Part shown: positions 14,654 through 22,291 of the stretch, in pieces | How the letters are laid out: each line of letters opens with the position of its first letter | Numbering within the stretch: position 1 is the stretch's first letter | DNA from: Candidatus Caenarcanum sp. | Lineage (GTDB): Bacteria > Cyanobacteriota > Vampirovibrionia > Gastranaerophilales > UBA9971 | Assembly (NCBI GenBank): GCA_020720345.1 | Contig: DYOT01000005.1 | Span: 1 to 22,306 of the forward strand | DNA length: 22,306 nt | Reading direction: 5' to 3' | Program-made: the position numbers and the translations under genes | The notes under the pieces: generated by a model | The model's database searches: none | Seen by the model: only the letters and a program-made list of their open reading frames with translations | What the model was told of the DNA's origin: nothing

Positions 14654-16006
14654 ATGAAAAAAGTATTAAGAAGCCGTTTGATTAAAAATTTAATATTGGA
14701 TGATGACAATAGTTTAAGGCTTCGGGCGAAGCGGGTGTGCGGTAAAACCGAAAAGGTAACTTTGCTTGCGAAGCAGGAGTACAAAAAGCTGAAGCGGAGC
14801 TTTACTTCGGTGAAAGCTTTTGGGACTCATTTGTTGCCTTTGGAGGTTTTAACCAAACACATTCTAAATCTTTTGATTTTTGCAGGCTTAATTTTATTGC
14901 CTAATTTTATTGCCTCAAAAGTACTGGCTGAGGATACTGCCGGCAAAAAATTAAATTCGAGCATTGTTAAAGAAGATCAGGTTAGCCCTGATAATTCGAC
15001 GGCTTTTTCAAACTTTGGAACCACAAATAATAGTGCACCCAGAAAATATATTCTTGGACCGAACGATATAGTAAATATTTCATTTATTGGTTTCCCGGAA
15101 TTTAAACAGGAAAATATACGTATTCAGCCCGACGGAAATATACTCATAGCACCGGTAGGCACTATAAGGGCGGAAGGTATGACTTTAGACCAGCTTCAAA
15201 GCAAGCTGGTAGACAGGTTTAATGTTATTATCAAAAATCCGATGATTTCTATAAGCCTGACAAAAACAAAACCCTTAATTGTTTATGTAACAGGCGCAAT
15301 AAACTCGCCGGGAAGTTATGAACTAAACACAGATACTTCATATTCCAATGCTTATACTTCTCTTGCTCAAAGTACTGCTATAGACAGGAAAACTCCTCTA
15401 CTTACAAATATGCTTGTTGCTGCGGGGGGAATAACACCCGATGCAGATATTGAAAATATTGAAATATCAAACAGGTATGAAAATACAAAATATAAAGTTA
15501 ATCTGCTTGACTTGATAGAGAAGGGAAACACCTCTCAGGATATTTATTTAATGAGTGGAGATGTAATTAACGTCCCAAAACTGGCTACAAATTTTGCTGT
15601 TGACATGAAAAAATACAATAGCTTTGCTGCTTCAAGTTTTTCAAAAAAACAAATTCCTGTAAGGGTTTTTGGATATGTGAACAGTTCAGGACTTGTAATG
15701 CTTGACGCAGGCGAATCACCAAGGTTGAATACTGCCATAAGTCAGGCAGGCGGATATCTTAACGGTACGACTTCTCCTCCAAAATCAGTAATTGTTTCCA
15801 GAATGGATAATAACGGCATTCTTTCTTCTACAAGGGTAAATCCAATGAGAGAAGATATAGTCCTTTTGCCTAACGATGTAATATTTGTGCCTGAAAAAAC
15901 AAGTTCCAGCGTCGCCAGAGGCTTTGATTATCTTCTCAGAATAGTTAGTCCCGTAAGTTCTTTTGCCAGTGGCTATAACAACATGGATTATGTTTTCAGA
16001 GACTAA
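14654..16006 (+). CDS. Outer-membrane polysaccharide export protein (OPX, SLBB domains)
   Basis: Periplasmic/outer-membrane exporter of the Wza/KpsD group. From the ATG at 14654 (GGAGG 5 bases upstream, better than the in-frame GTG at 14642) it has 450 residues. It has an unusual basic N-terminus 1-68, a hydrophobic signal core about 69-87 with a signal-peptidase site after VLA (90-92), a poly-export domain about 130-203 (YILGPNDIVNISFIG, IQPDGNILIAPVG), a first SLBB about 208-307 and a second about 336-415. The roughly 65-residue stretch before the signal core is far longer than normal; its DNA from 14719 to 14803 is a chain of perfect small hairpins. There is no lipobox cysteine and no obvious Wza-type C-terminal amphipathic helix. 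First gene of the plus arm. Confidence 0.9.
   Translation: MKKVLRSRLIKNLILDDDNSLRLRAKRVCGKTEKVTLLAKQEYKKLKRSFTSVKAFGTHLLPLEVLTKHILNLLIFAGLILLPNFIASKVLAEDTAGKKLNSSIVKEDQVSPDNSTAFSNFGTTNNSAPRKYILGPNDIVNISFIGFPEFKQENIRIQPDGNILIAPVGTIRAEGMTLDQLQSKLVDRFNVIIKNPMISISLTKTKPLIVYVTGAINSPGSYELNTDTSYSNAYTSLAQSTAIDRKTPLLTNMLVAAGGITPDADIENIEISNRYENTKYKVNLLDLIEKGNTSQDIYLMSGDVINVPKLATNFAVDMKKYNSFAASSFSKKQIPVRVFGYVNSSGLVMLDAGESPRLNTAISQAGGYLNGTTSPPKSVIVSRMDNNGILSSTRVNPMREDIVLLPNDVIFVPEKTSSSVARGFDYLLRIVSPVSSFASGYNNMDYVFRD
14719..14803. repeat. Chain of four small hairpins in the OPX N-terminal coding region
   Basis: Perfect stems: GCTTCG/CGAAGC (14719-14732, 2-base gap), CGGT/ACCG (14740-14750), GCTT/AAGC (14764-14774) and AAAGCT/AGCTTT (14785-14803, 7-base loop). 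They encode basic residues about 23-50 of the OPX protein, ahead of the signal core. The clustering suggests a degenerate palindromic insertion; I found no long terminal repeats. Confidence 0.45.
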
Positions 16007-16018
16007 TTATTTTCCTTT

Positions 16019-16145
16019 GTCATTGCGAGCGGCCAACGCAGCGAAGCAGGCACTTTAGCTCATTTTCGCGGGAGCGCGGCAATCCAAAGAAAAACAGACT
16101 AAGATTTATTTAGATTGCTTCGCAACTAAAGCCCCTCGTAATGAC
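16019..16145. repeat. 127-bp palindromic element, relative of the one in recG
   Basis: Ends are GTCATTGCGAG (16019-16029) and CTCGTAATGAC (16135-16145), 10 of 11 paired. Internal family words include CAGCGAAGCAGG, GCGGCAATCC and ATTGCTTCGC. It fills the gap between the OPX and Wzz genes and would form a large hairpin in the operon message just before the Wzz ribosome site (AAAGGAG at 16167-16172). Confidence 0.88.
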
Positions 16146-16184
16146 GATATAGTTAATTATAAAGAAAAGGAGTTAAGGATTGAT

Positions 16185-18359
16185 ATGATGGAAAAATTTT
16201 TATCAATAATTTTTAAAGAAAAGAAACTAATCATTTACAGTATTTTGGCATCTTTTGGCTTATTTCTTATTTATACAGCCTTCTTTTATAAAACTTATTA
16301 CAAAACAGATGCAAAAATATTTATCAGAAACGTGCCACAGTATAATGTTTCTACAGATACCGAAACAGGAGATTCTATAGTTGCATCCCAGAGTGGCTAC
16401 AGCAATCCTCTTTTCAACATGGTTCAAATACTGGAATCAGAAAGCTTATCAAATAAAGTATACAATACCGTAAAGCAGAATTATCCTAAATATTTTGAAA
16501 GATTAAAAATAGAGTCTCCGAGAGATTTTCATGCTTATTTTAAAAATAAAGTCAAAACAAAAATAATTCCTTCAACAGACACTCTTGCCCTTTCTTTAAG
16601 ATGGGCGGATAACAAATCTGCCGATTATGTATTGCTGGAAACAATAGCCCAGTTTAAAAATCAGAACCTTGAATTAAGAAAATCTGTTGAATCAAAACAA
16701 AGCCAGTATGTAGATAATTACTTAAAAGGAATTGAAGAAAAATTGACAGACATAAGAGAGCAAATAAGGGATTACAGGCTTACCAATTCTGTAATTAATG
16801 CTGAAGATGAAAGCTCTTATCTTATGCAGACAAAATATAATATGGAAGAAACAATAGCAAACTTAAAAAGCCAAATTTATTACAATGACAAAAAACTGGC
16901 AGATTATTCCAGGCAACTTGGTTTTAAGGATGCCAGAATTGCATTAAGAGCCACATCAATCGGGCAGGATCAATATTTAATAACACTGCAAAATGAACTC
17001 GCTGCCACCAAGCAAAAATATGCAAATCTTACCGGCAAATTTAACGATAACTACCCTGAAGTTGTTGCGGTAAAAAACGAAATACAATCACTTAATTTAA
17101 CTATAGGAGATAGAAGCCGGGAGTCATTGCAGGATGTTTCCATAAAAAGAGGACTTTATGACAAACCCTCTCAGGATATCGCAATAGAAATGGCAAAAAC
17201 GCAGGCAGAAACGCATTCGCTTAGAGCCCAGCTTGCATCGCTTGTTGGAAGTATAGGTAATATAAAAAATACAGAAGCGCAGCTCCCAAATAAAATTTTA
17301 TTTTTTGAAGAATTAAAAAAACAGGAAGAATCTTTAAAAAATATTTATGACAACGTCAGAAAGAAACAACTTGACGCCAAATTTAAAGAAAATGAAATTG
17401 TAGACAATGTTTTCATTCTTGATTACCCGTCAAAACCAAAAAGAGAAAACAGTGAACTGATATTAAGTTTTCTTGGCTTTATATATGCAGGAGCTCTAGC
17501 AGGGGTGTTAGGCGGATGGGTGAAAGAAAAACCCGAAAATCCTGTTTTCAAAGTCTATAAGCCTATCGGAGTCTTGCCATATATCAATGCAGAACACTAT
17601 GAAGAAGAATATGATAAAAACGGGCTTACAAGAAGCACAGAATCATTACACGGCGCTTCTTATGCCGGCATGGCGTCGACCCTTATGAAGCTTTCTGGCG
17701 ATAGTAAGGCTAAAGTTATATCTTTTGCTTCTTCATCTCCATACAGAAATTCTTCTTTCATTACCCCAAATATTGCGGCAAACCTTGCGCGGCTTGGTAA
17801 ATCAGTTGTATTAATAAGCGGCGATTTTAAATGTTCTAATAAAATTAAAGAACAATTTAAAGTTCAATCAGAAAGTAATAATGATTTTATTGATATTATC
17901 CGCTCTATAAATTATGAAATTTCAACATTCAAATACATCACAAGCAAATATATGAACATGTTGTTTGAGAAAAACGCTTTAAAAATAAAAGTTGATGAGC
18001 ATAATGACAATAATTTCTATATTTTGCCCATAGTTAACGAGGTTAAAAATCTTTATGATTATGTCCTGAGTACCGGTTTTGATGAATTTATCAACTTCTT
18101 AAAAGCAAGATTTGATTTTGTTCTCATTGACATACCCGCTCAGCCTGTTACCTACCCTGTCTGTTCCTCATTGATGCAAAAAACAGACCTGAATATAATG
18201 ATAGCAGACAGTTCATCCACATCGGAAGATATAGCGGTAACCATTAATGAATTAAAAGATTTTAATCTCCATATCCCTTATGTAATTTCAAGGGATTCAA
18301 AAAGCAGGAATTTCATATCTGCTGATGGACCTGAATTATACGCAGATAATATGAACTAA
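16185..18359 (+). CDS. Wzz/Wzc-like polysaccharide co-polymerase with degenerate BY-kinase domain
   Basis: Inner-membrane protein that sets chain length and couples polymerisation to export. Of 724 residues: helix about 14-35, a periplasmic Wzz domain rich in coiled coil (about 165-310 and 365-405), the Pro-rich segment before the second helix (LDYPSKPKRE 412-421), helix about 425-444, then a cytoplasmic ATPase-like domain about 490-705. That domain aligns with tyrosine autokinases, but Walker A reads SSSPYRNSS (516-524) instead of SxxPGEGKS, with Ser523 at the essential Lys. Walker A' reads LISGDFK (543-549) with Ser545 at the first Asp. Walker B VLIDIP (646-651) is kept. The C-terminus lacks a tyrosine cluster. 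It is therefore probably a non-catalytic scaffold. Two ATGs in tandem (16185, 16188) are equally possible starts. Confidence 0.88.
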   Translation: MMEKFLSIIFKEKKLIIYSILASFGLFLIYTAFFYKTYYKTDAKIFIRNVPQYNVSTDTETGDSIVASQSGYSNPLFNMVQILESESLSNKVYNTVKQNYPKYFERLKIESPRDFHAYFKNKVKTKIIPSTDTLALSLRWADNKSADYVLLETIAQFKNQNLELRKSVESKQSQYVDNYLKGIEEKLTDIREQIRDYRLTNSVINAEDESSYLMQTKYNMEETIANLKSQIYYNDKKLADYSRQLGFKDARIALRATSIGQDQYLITLQNELAATKQKYANLTGKFNDNYPEVVAVKNEIQSLNLTIGDRSRESLQDVSIKRGLYDKPSQDIAIEMAKTQAETHSLRAQLASLVGSIGNIKNTEAQLPNKILFFEELKKQEESLKNIYDNVRKKQLDAKFKENEIVDNVFILDYPSKPKRENSELILSFLGFIYAGALAGVLGGWVKEKPENPVFKVYKPIGVLPYINAEHYEEEYDKNGLTRSTESLHGASYAGMASTLMKLSGDSKAKVISFASSSPYRNSSFITPNIAANLARLGKSVVLISGDFKCSNKIKEQFKVQSESNNDFIDIIRSINYEISTFKYITSKYMNMLFEKNALKIKVDEHNDNNFYILPIVNEVKNLYDYVLSTGFDEFINFLKARFDFVLIDIPAQPVTYPVCSSLMQKTDLNIMIADSSSTSEDIAVTINELKDFNLHIPYVISRDSKSRNFISADGPELYADNMN

Positions 18360-18372
18360 TATTGATTGTTTA

Positions 18373-18413
18373 GCTATCACTATGAGGCTATGCAATAGCC
18401 TCATAGTGATAGC
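18373..18413 (+). repeat. Perfect 19-bp hairpin between Wzz-like and Wzy-like genes
   Basis: Arms 18373-18391 and 18395-18413 pair without mismatch around a GCA loop. No U-run follows, so it is not a standard terminator. It lies 13 bases after the Wzz stop and 33 before the Wzy start, where it may stabilise or process the operon message and set gene ratio. Confidence 0.8.
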
Positions 18414-18446
18414 CCTTAAGTTATAACAGAGATAAAGGCAAAAAAT

Positions 18447-20099
18447 ATGAATAGCGTAAGCATAGAAAAAAACATGGAAAACCGTGATGCCACAAATTTT
18501 ATTGACAGCCGGTTTTTTAAAATAGCATTAATTTTTATAGGTGTAATATTTGCACCGATTGTTGCAAATATTATGGGATTGTGGGAAAAATCTAATCCTC
18601 TTTTGGTAAATGTTATTTTGTTAACAGGCTTTTTTTTATTTTTATTCCTGATTTCAAAATCCATAGACAATAAAATAATTCCCTATTTTCTGCTTCAATA
18701 TGCCGGTATCTGGATAAACTTGAATCAAATAACTTTTATCCCGGCAGGAGTAGATTTTAAACCTTATGCGATTGTATTTGTTCTTTCTTCAATAGTTACT
18801 TTTTACTATATTCTTACTAATTTTAAATATTTATGGAAAAATTTTGCATTCAAATGCTTAATGCTATTTTTAATGCTTAATTTATTTTACGCATTTTTTT
18901 ACAGCTCTGATTTCAGATCCTCAAGTTATATAGACAGCTGGATAGAAAACAATGCAGGTTTAAAACAAATTCTTTTAGGCGCAGGTTATGGAGCTGCAAC
19001 AAGAGAATTCGGGGTAGGGGAAACACAATTTCTCAAGTATCTTACAGGGATTGTTCCTCTTGTCGCTTTTGTAATTGGATATATGTCATTTTACGGATTA
19101 AAAACCCTTGAAGAAACAAAGAAAAAATTTAATGACATTATTAAAATGTTATCTGTAGGATATATTGCATATTTTGTCATTTTAATTTTATGCATTCTTG
19201 CAGGAACAGCATCAATGGTTTTTTGGGATAACAGACTCAGAATAAATGACAATTTTACGGGAGTTGATTTTGAAGGGTTGTTTTTACTTTTATCTATAGG
19301 ATTTAGTTTGTACATTTCAAATTTCCGCCCCGTCGGCATACCAATCTGGTTGAAGCAACTTATTAATATTAATATTATTGTTCTTTCGCTTCTTATTATT
19401 CTGGGTATAAAAAAAGGCACTATAATTTCTTTTTTGGCGGGGTTTATGGTTATACAGCTCGGTTCCTTTTTCTTTAAAGAAAAAAACAAAACGGCTGAAG
19501 CAAGCCCTGCTTATAAAAATCTGTTGCCTTTAGCTTTAATATTAATTTTGCCGCTAATTGCAGTTTTGCCGTTTTTCCTTACAAGCCAGGATTTTATAGG
19601 AGATACCATTTACAATGTTACAGACAGGTTTAGCTCCACATCCACATTGGAAGTAAGAGAGATAAACTGGTATCACTATATGAATAATTGGGCGAGCAAT
19701 TTAACTTGGTTTACAGCTATATTTGGTTTTGGAACAGATACTTCCAGAGAAGTTTCATTCTTTTTATCAGCTATGCATCCCGATAAAGGGCTTCAGCAGC
19801 CGCACATTCATAACATATATCTTGAATATTTTTATAACTGGGGACTTATGGCGCTTTTGTATTTCCTGCCCATGTTAATTATTCTGGTCAAAGACATTTA
19901 TGAAATTCTCAATAAATCGGTAACTAAAGTAATTAAGCTTTTTAGTGCTGTCAATATTGCCTGTATAGTCTTTTTCCTGTTATTTTTTCTTGCAGAAAGC
20001 CCATCTATGGTTTCTCATATAACGTTTTTCGCACTTTTAGGTTTTTTTGAATCGCTGAAAATAAGCTGGCAGAATACCTCTGCTGCTCCACAACAATAG
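18447..20099 (+). CDS. O-antigen polymerase/ligase-like membrane protein (Wzy type)
   Basis: Polytopic inner-membrane protein that would polymerise lipid-linked repeat units (or ligate the glycan) in the periplasm. The 550 residues hold about ten or more hydrophobic helices spread from residue 25 to 540. A large periplasmic loop falls before the last helices. The loop segment about 405-466 has STLEVREINWYHY and PHIHNIYLEYFYNWG (452-466), the region of the family's conserved H-N-x-Y/L pattern followed by a helix. Sequence in this family is poorly conserved, so the call rests on topology, this loop and position between co-polymerase and glycosyltransferase. The ribosome site is weak (AAAGGC). 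Eighteen bases separate it from the next gene. Confidence 0.8.
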   Translation: MNSVSIEKNMENRDATNFIDSRFFKIALIFIGVIFAPIVANIMGLWEKSNPLLVNVILLTGFFLFLFLISKSIDNKIIPYFLLQYAGIWINLNQITFIPAGVDFKPYAIVFVLSSIVTFYYILTNFKYLWKNFAFKCLMLFLMLNLFYAFFYSSDFRSSSYIDSWIENNAGLKQILLGAGYGAATREFGVGETQFLKYLTGIVPLVAFVIGYMSFYGLKTLEETKKKFNDIIKMLSVGYIAYFVILILCILAGTASMVFWDNRLRINDNFTGVDFEGLFLLLSIGFSLYISNFRPVGIPIWLKQLININIIVLSLLIILGIKKGTIISFLAGFMVIQLGSFFFKEKNKTAEASPAYKNLLPLALILILPLIAVLPFFLTSQDFIGDTIYNVTDRFSSTSTLEVREINWYHYMNNWASNLTWFTAIFGFGTDTSREVSFFLSAMHPDKGLQQPHIHNIYLEYFYNWGLMALLYFLPMLIILVKDIYEILNKSVTKVIKLFSAVNIACIVFFLLFFLAESPSMVSHITFFALLGFFESLKISWQNTSAAPQQ

Positions 20100-20117
20100 C
20101 TTAAAGAGGATTACCAA

Positions 20118-21308
20118 ATGACTGAATTAAAGACAAAATCCAATAACAGCGATGAAATATTAAAAATATTATTTCTTACAAATATTATTTCACCCTATAT
20201 GCATGATTTATTCAGTCATCTTGAAAAACAATGCAAAAAAACCGATTTCAAAGTGGCTGCCTGTGCTTACACAGAACCGGACAGGGAATGGAGCCTTGAT
20301 TTTTTGAATTCGGCAAATTACAAGTTTGAAATAATTAAAGACGCTAAATTATTCAGAGCGCCCGGAAAAAACAGATTTTTTTATATTGGCGGATTTAGCC
20401 TGATTAAGGAAATATCAAAGTACGATGCAATTGTATTTAAGGGAGGAACAAGATTTATAGGACCTTTTTATGCTATTTTGGGCAAAATATTAGGAAAAAA
20501 AACGGTTTTATGGGAAGAAAACACTTTTGATAGTACAGATACATTGCTTAAAAAGATAGTCAAAGCAATATATATAAACAAAAATCTTTTTTCATCTTTT
20601 ATAGCTTATGGATTAGCGGTTAATGAATTAATAGAAAAATTTAATGCGGATGTTTCCCATAAAATATTTTTATCGGGCAATGCGGTTGATAACGATAAAT
20701 TCAGAAACAGATATTTTAAACTTTTTCCTAAAAAAGACTTAATAAAGAAAAAACTTGGTATTGCCGCGGAAACAAAAGTTGTTTTATTTGTTGGAAGATT
20801 TGTTGATGAAAAAAATCTTTTTACTTTAATTGATTCAATTGAAAAAATCGTTAACAGCGGAGAAAAAAACATCCTCTGTCTTCTTATCGGAGGCGGTTAT
20901 CTGGAAAGTGATTTAATTAATTATGTAAAACATAAAAAACTTGAAAATTATGTTAAAGTTATACCGTTTATGCAATTTAGCAAACTCAGCATGTATTACT
21001 CAATTTCTGATATATTTGTTCTGCCTTCAAGATGGGAAGTATGGGGGCTTGTTGCAAATGAGGCAATGAACTTCGATTTGCCTGTAATAGTTTCAGACAA
21101 AGTAGGCTGCGCAAGAGATTTGATTAAAGAGGACATAAATGGTTATGTGTTCCCTCATAAAGATTCAAAAAAACTTGCTGAATATATTTTAAAAACCATG
21201 AAAAATCATAAAGAAATGGGAAAAAATTCTTATAAAATTGTTCAAAACTATAGTTTTAACACTGCGTGCCAGACTATAGTAAGCTCAGTGTTATTAATCC
21301 GAGTATAA
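20118..21308 (+). CDS. GT4-family glycosyltransferase
   Basis: GT-B retaining glycosyltransferase of 396 residues, cytoplasmic face of the membrane. The N-lobe begins KILFLTNIISPYMHDLF (16-32) without signal or helix. The C-lobe shows VVLFVGRFVDEKNLFTLID (221-239), CLLIGGG (254-260) and the EX7E pair Glu307/Glu315 in PSRWEVWGLVANEAM, followed by LPVIVSDKVGCARDLI (321-336). The motifs are intact. AGAGGA precedes the ATG, 18 bases after the Wzy-like gene, so it is the last gene of the plus arm. The sugar and acceptor cannot be read. Its N-lobe differs from that of the GT4 at 13177-14328, so the two probably make different linkages. Confidence 0.92.
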   Translation: MTELKTKSNNSDEILKILFLTNIISPYMHDLFSHLEKQCKKTDFKVAACAYTEPDREWSLDFLNSANYKFEIIKDAKLFRAPGKNRFFYIGGFSLIKEISKYDAIVFKGGTRFIGPFYAILGKILGKKTVLWEENTFDSTDTLLKKIVKAIYINKNLFSSFIAYGLAVNELIEKFNADVSHKIFLSGNAVDNDKFRNRYFKLFPKKDLIKKKLGIAAETKVVLFVGRFVDEKNLFTLIDSIEKIVNSGEKNILCLLIGGGYLESDLINYVKHKKLENYVKVIPFMQFSKLSMYYSISDIFVLPSRWEVWGLVANEAMNFDLPVIVSDKVGCARDLIKEDINGYVFPHKDSKKLAEYILKTMKNHKEMGKNSYKIVQNYSFNTACQTIVSSVLLIRV

Positions 21309-21627
21309 AATGTTGTTGCAGCAAAGTTAAAATTTCCGCTTTTGGCAAAGTAGAAATTTCCTGTTTTCATAAAAAGAAAACGGGGGAAGTCTATGAGCGA
21401 AAAAGTGGAGAAATTATTGTACATTATCAGATAATTTGAGAAAGTTTATCACTCAGTCTGAGAAAACCAACCGGCTTTTTTCGGTTGGTTTTATTTTTCT
21501 CGTAATGACTGAAATATTTATCGTTTTGACTGATAACAAATTCATATTAACTTCTGTGTCTGAGTTTTAAGATTTATAAAGTGCTTACAGCAATCGTGTT
21601 AAAAGTTTATAAAGGGAATTAAGTTCA
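21309..21627. other. Gene-free stretch between polysaccharide operon and higBA
   Basis: It holds two adjacent imperfect 24-base direct repeats (21321-21344 and 21345-21368, 19 of 24 identical), then a 9-bp hairpin with one mispair around TGTTTTC/GAAAACG. A 13-codon frame with a GGGGGAA ribosome site (21393-21434) follows, then the terminator at 21463-21499. An 11-base match to the end of the 16019-16145 element lies at 21499-21509. The rest up to higA shows nothing I recognise. Confidence 0.5.
21463..21499 (+). terminator. Rho-independent terminator of the polysaccharide operon
   Basis: AAAACCAACCG (21463-21473) pairs perfectly over 11 bp with CGGTTGGTTTT (21482-21492) around an 8-base loop, followed by a T-rich tail. 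The reverse strand also gives a stem followed by TTTTC, so it may stop transcripts arriving from higBA as well. Confidence 0.85.
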
Positions 21628-21939
21628 TTATCCAAACATCACCTGAACATCATCAGGTTGATATTCTTGCAAAGCGTGAAATAAATCATATTCTGATTGC
21701 ATATTAAGCCACATTTGAACAGATGTATTAAAAGCTTTACTTAATTTTATAGCCATTTTAACACTTACACCTGCTTTACCATTAATAAGTTCCGACAAAG
21801 CTTTTCGAGTAACACCGAGTTTTAAAGCAGCTTCAGTTACACTTAAATTAAGAGGATTTAAGTATTCTTCTTTAATGATTTCCCCGACATGAGGGGGATC
21901 AAACATTATTCCGTATTTTTCACAGTCTATGTTAGCCAT
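21628..21939 (-). CDS. higA: HigA-type antitoxin (XRE/VapI family)
   Basis: DNA-binding antitoxin that neutralises the HigB nuclease and represses its own operon. In 103 residues the N-terminus PPHVGEIIKEEYLNPLNLS (15-33) is the HigA signature. The helix-turn-helix follows at about 33-70 (VTEAALKLGVTRKALSELIN), then SVKMAIKLSKAFNTSVQMWLNMQSEYDL. AAGGAG lies about 7 bases before the ATG. It is the second gene, 18 bases after the toxin, which is the toxin-first order typical of hig. The full length of the family is present, so it should be functional. Candidate operator repeats lie upstream of the toxin. Confidence 0.95.
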   Translation of the reverse strand: MANIDCEKYGIMFDPPHVGEIIKEEYLNPLNLSVTEAALKLGVTRKALSELINGKAGVSVKMAIKLSKAFNTSVQMWLNMQSEYDLFHALQEYQPDDVQVMFG

Positions 21940-21957
21940 GTTTTTGCTCCTTTTTTA

Positions 21958-22233
21958 TTAATGGGGATCTAAGTAATCTACTATGTATGCATGTCCGTCT
22001 GTAAACTGAAATAAGACTCTACAGTTGCCATTTACATCAATAGACCAAACATTTTCCATATTTGTATAAGAGTGTAATCTATAGCCGGAAACATCAAGGT
22101 CATTTATAAAACAAGCGTTATTAAGTCTTCTTAAAATGAATCTTAATTTTTTAGCGTGGTTCGGGTTTATGCCTGCTGAACTGCCTTTGTAAAAAAAGTT
22201 TTTCAATCCTTTATGCTTGAAGCTTTTAATCAT
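21958..22233 (-). CDS. higB: HigB-type toxin (RelE superfamily mRNA interferase)
   Basis: Ribosome-dependent mRNA-cleaving toxin of 91 residues, the usual length. It has the family N-terminus MIKSFKHKGLKNFFYKGSSAGI, a helix with KLRFILRRLNNA (29-40), then the beta sheet with VSGYRLHSY and NVWSIDVNGNCRVLFQF (60-76) carrying the conserved Trp-Ser-Ile/Asn-Arg set, and the end IVDYLDPH. The usual ending is DYH; here it is DPH. It is translated first, followed 18 bases later by HigA. The ribosome site is poor, which would keep toxin output low relative to the antitoxin with its strong AAGGAG. Confidence 0.95.
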   Translation of the reverse strand: MIKSFKHKGLKNFFYKGSSAGINPNHAKKLRFILRRLNNACFINDLDVSGYRLHSYTNMENVWSIDVNGNCRVLFQFTDGHAYIVDYLDPH

Positions 22234-22240
22234 GTTCTAT

Positions 22241-22276
22241 ACCCATAATAAATCACATTGATATCATAACCCATAA
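22241..22276. promoter_or_regulatory. Candidate HigA operator repeats
   Basis: The 8-base word ACCCATAA occurs twice in direct orientation (22241-22248 and 22269-22276), 28 bases apart. One copy abuts the -10 within the spacer and the other lies in the leader. A TGATATCA palindrome sits between them. Both are well placed for autoregulation. Confidence 0.4.
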
Positions 22277-22291
22277 CGTGTCGGGTGTCAA
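22263..22291 (-). promoter_or_regulatory. Near-consensus promoter of higBA
   Basis: On the minus strand a perfect TTGACA (22286-22291), exact 17-base spacer, and TATGAT (22263-22268, 5 of 6). The start would be near 22256, about 23 bases before the toxin ATG. Confidence 0.8.

Noticed and set aside
16185..18359. Active BY-kinase annotation for the Wzz-like protein
   Set aside because: The Walker A lysine and the tyrosine tail are absent, so kinase activity is not supported.
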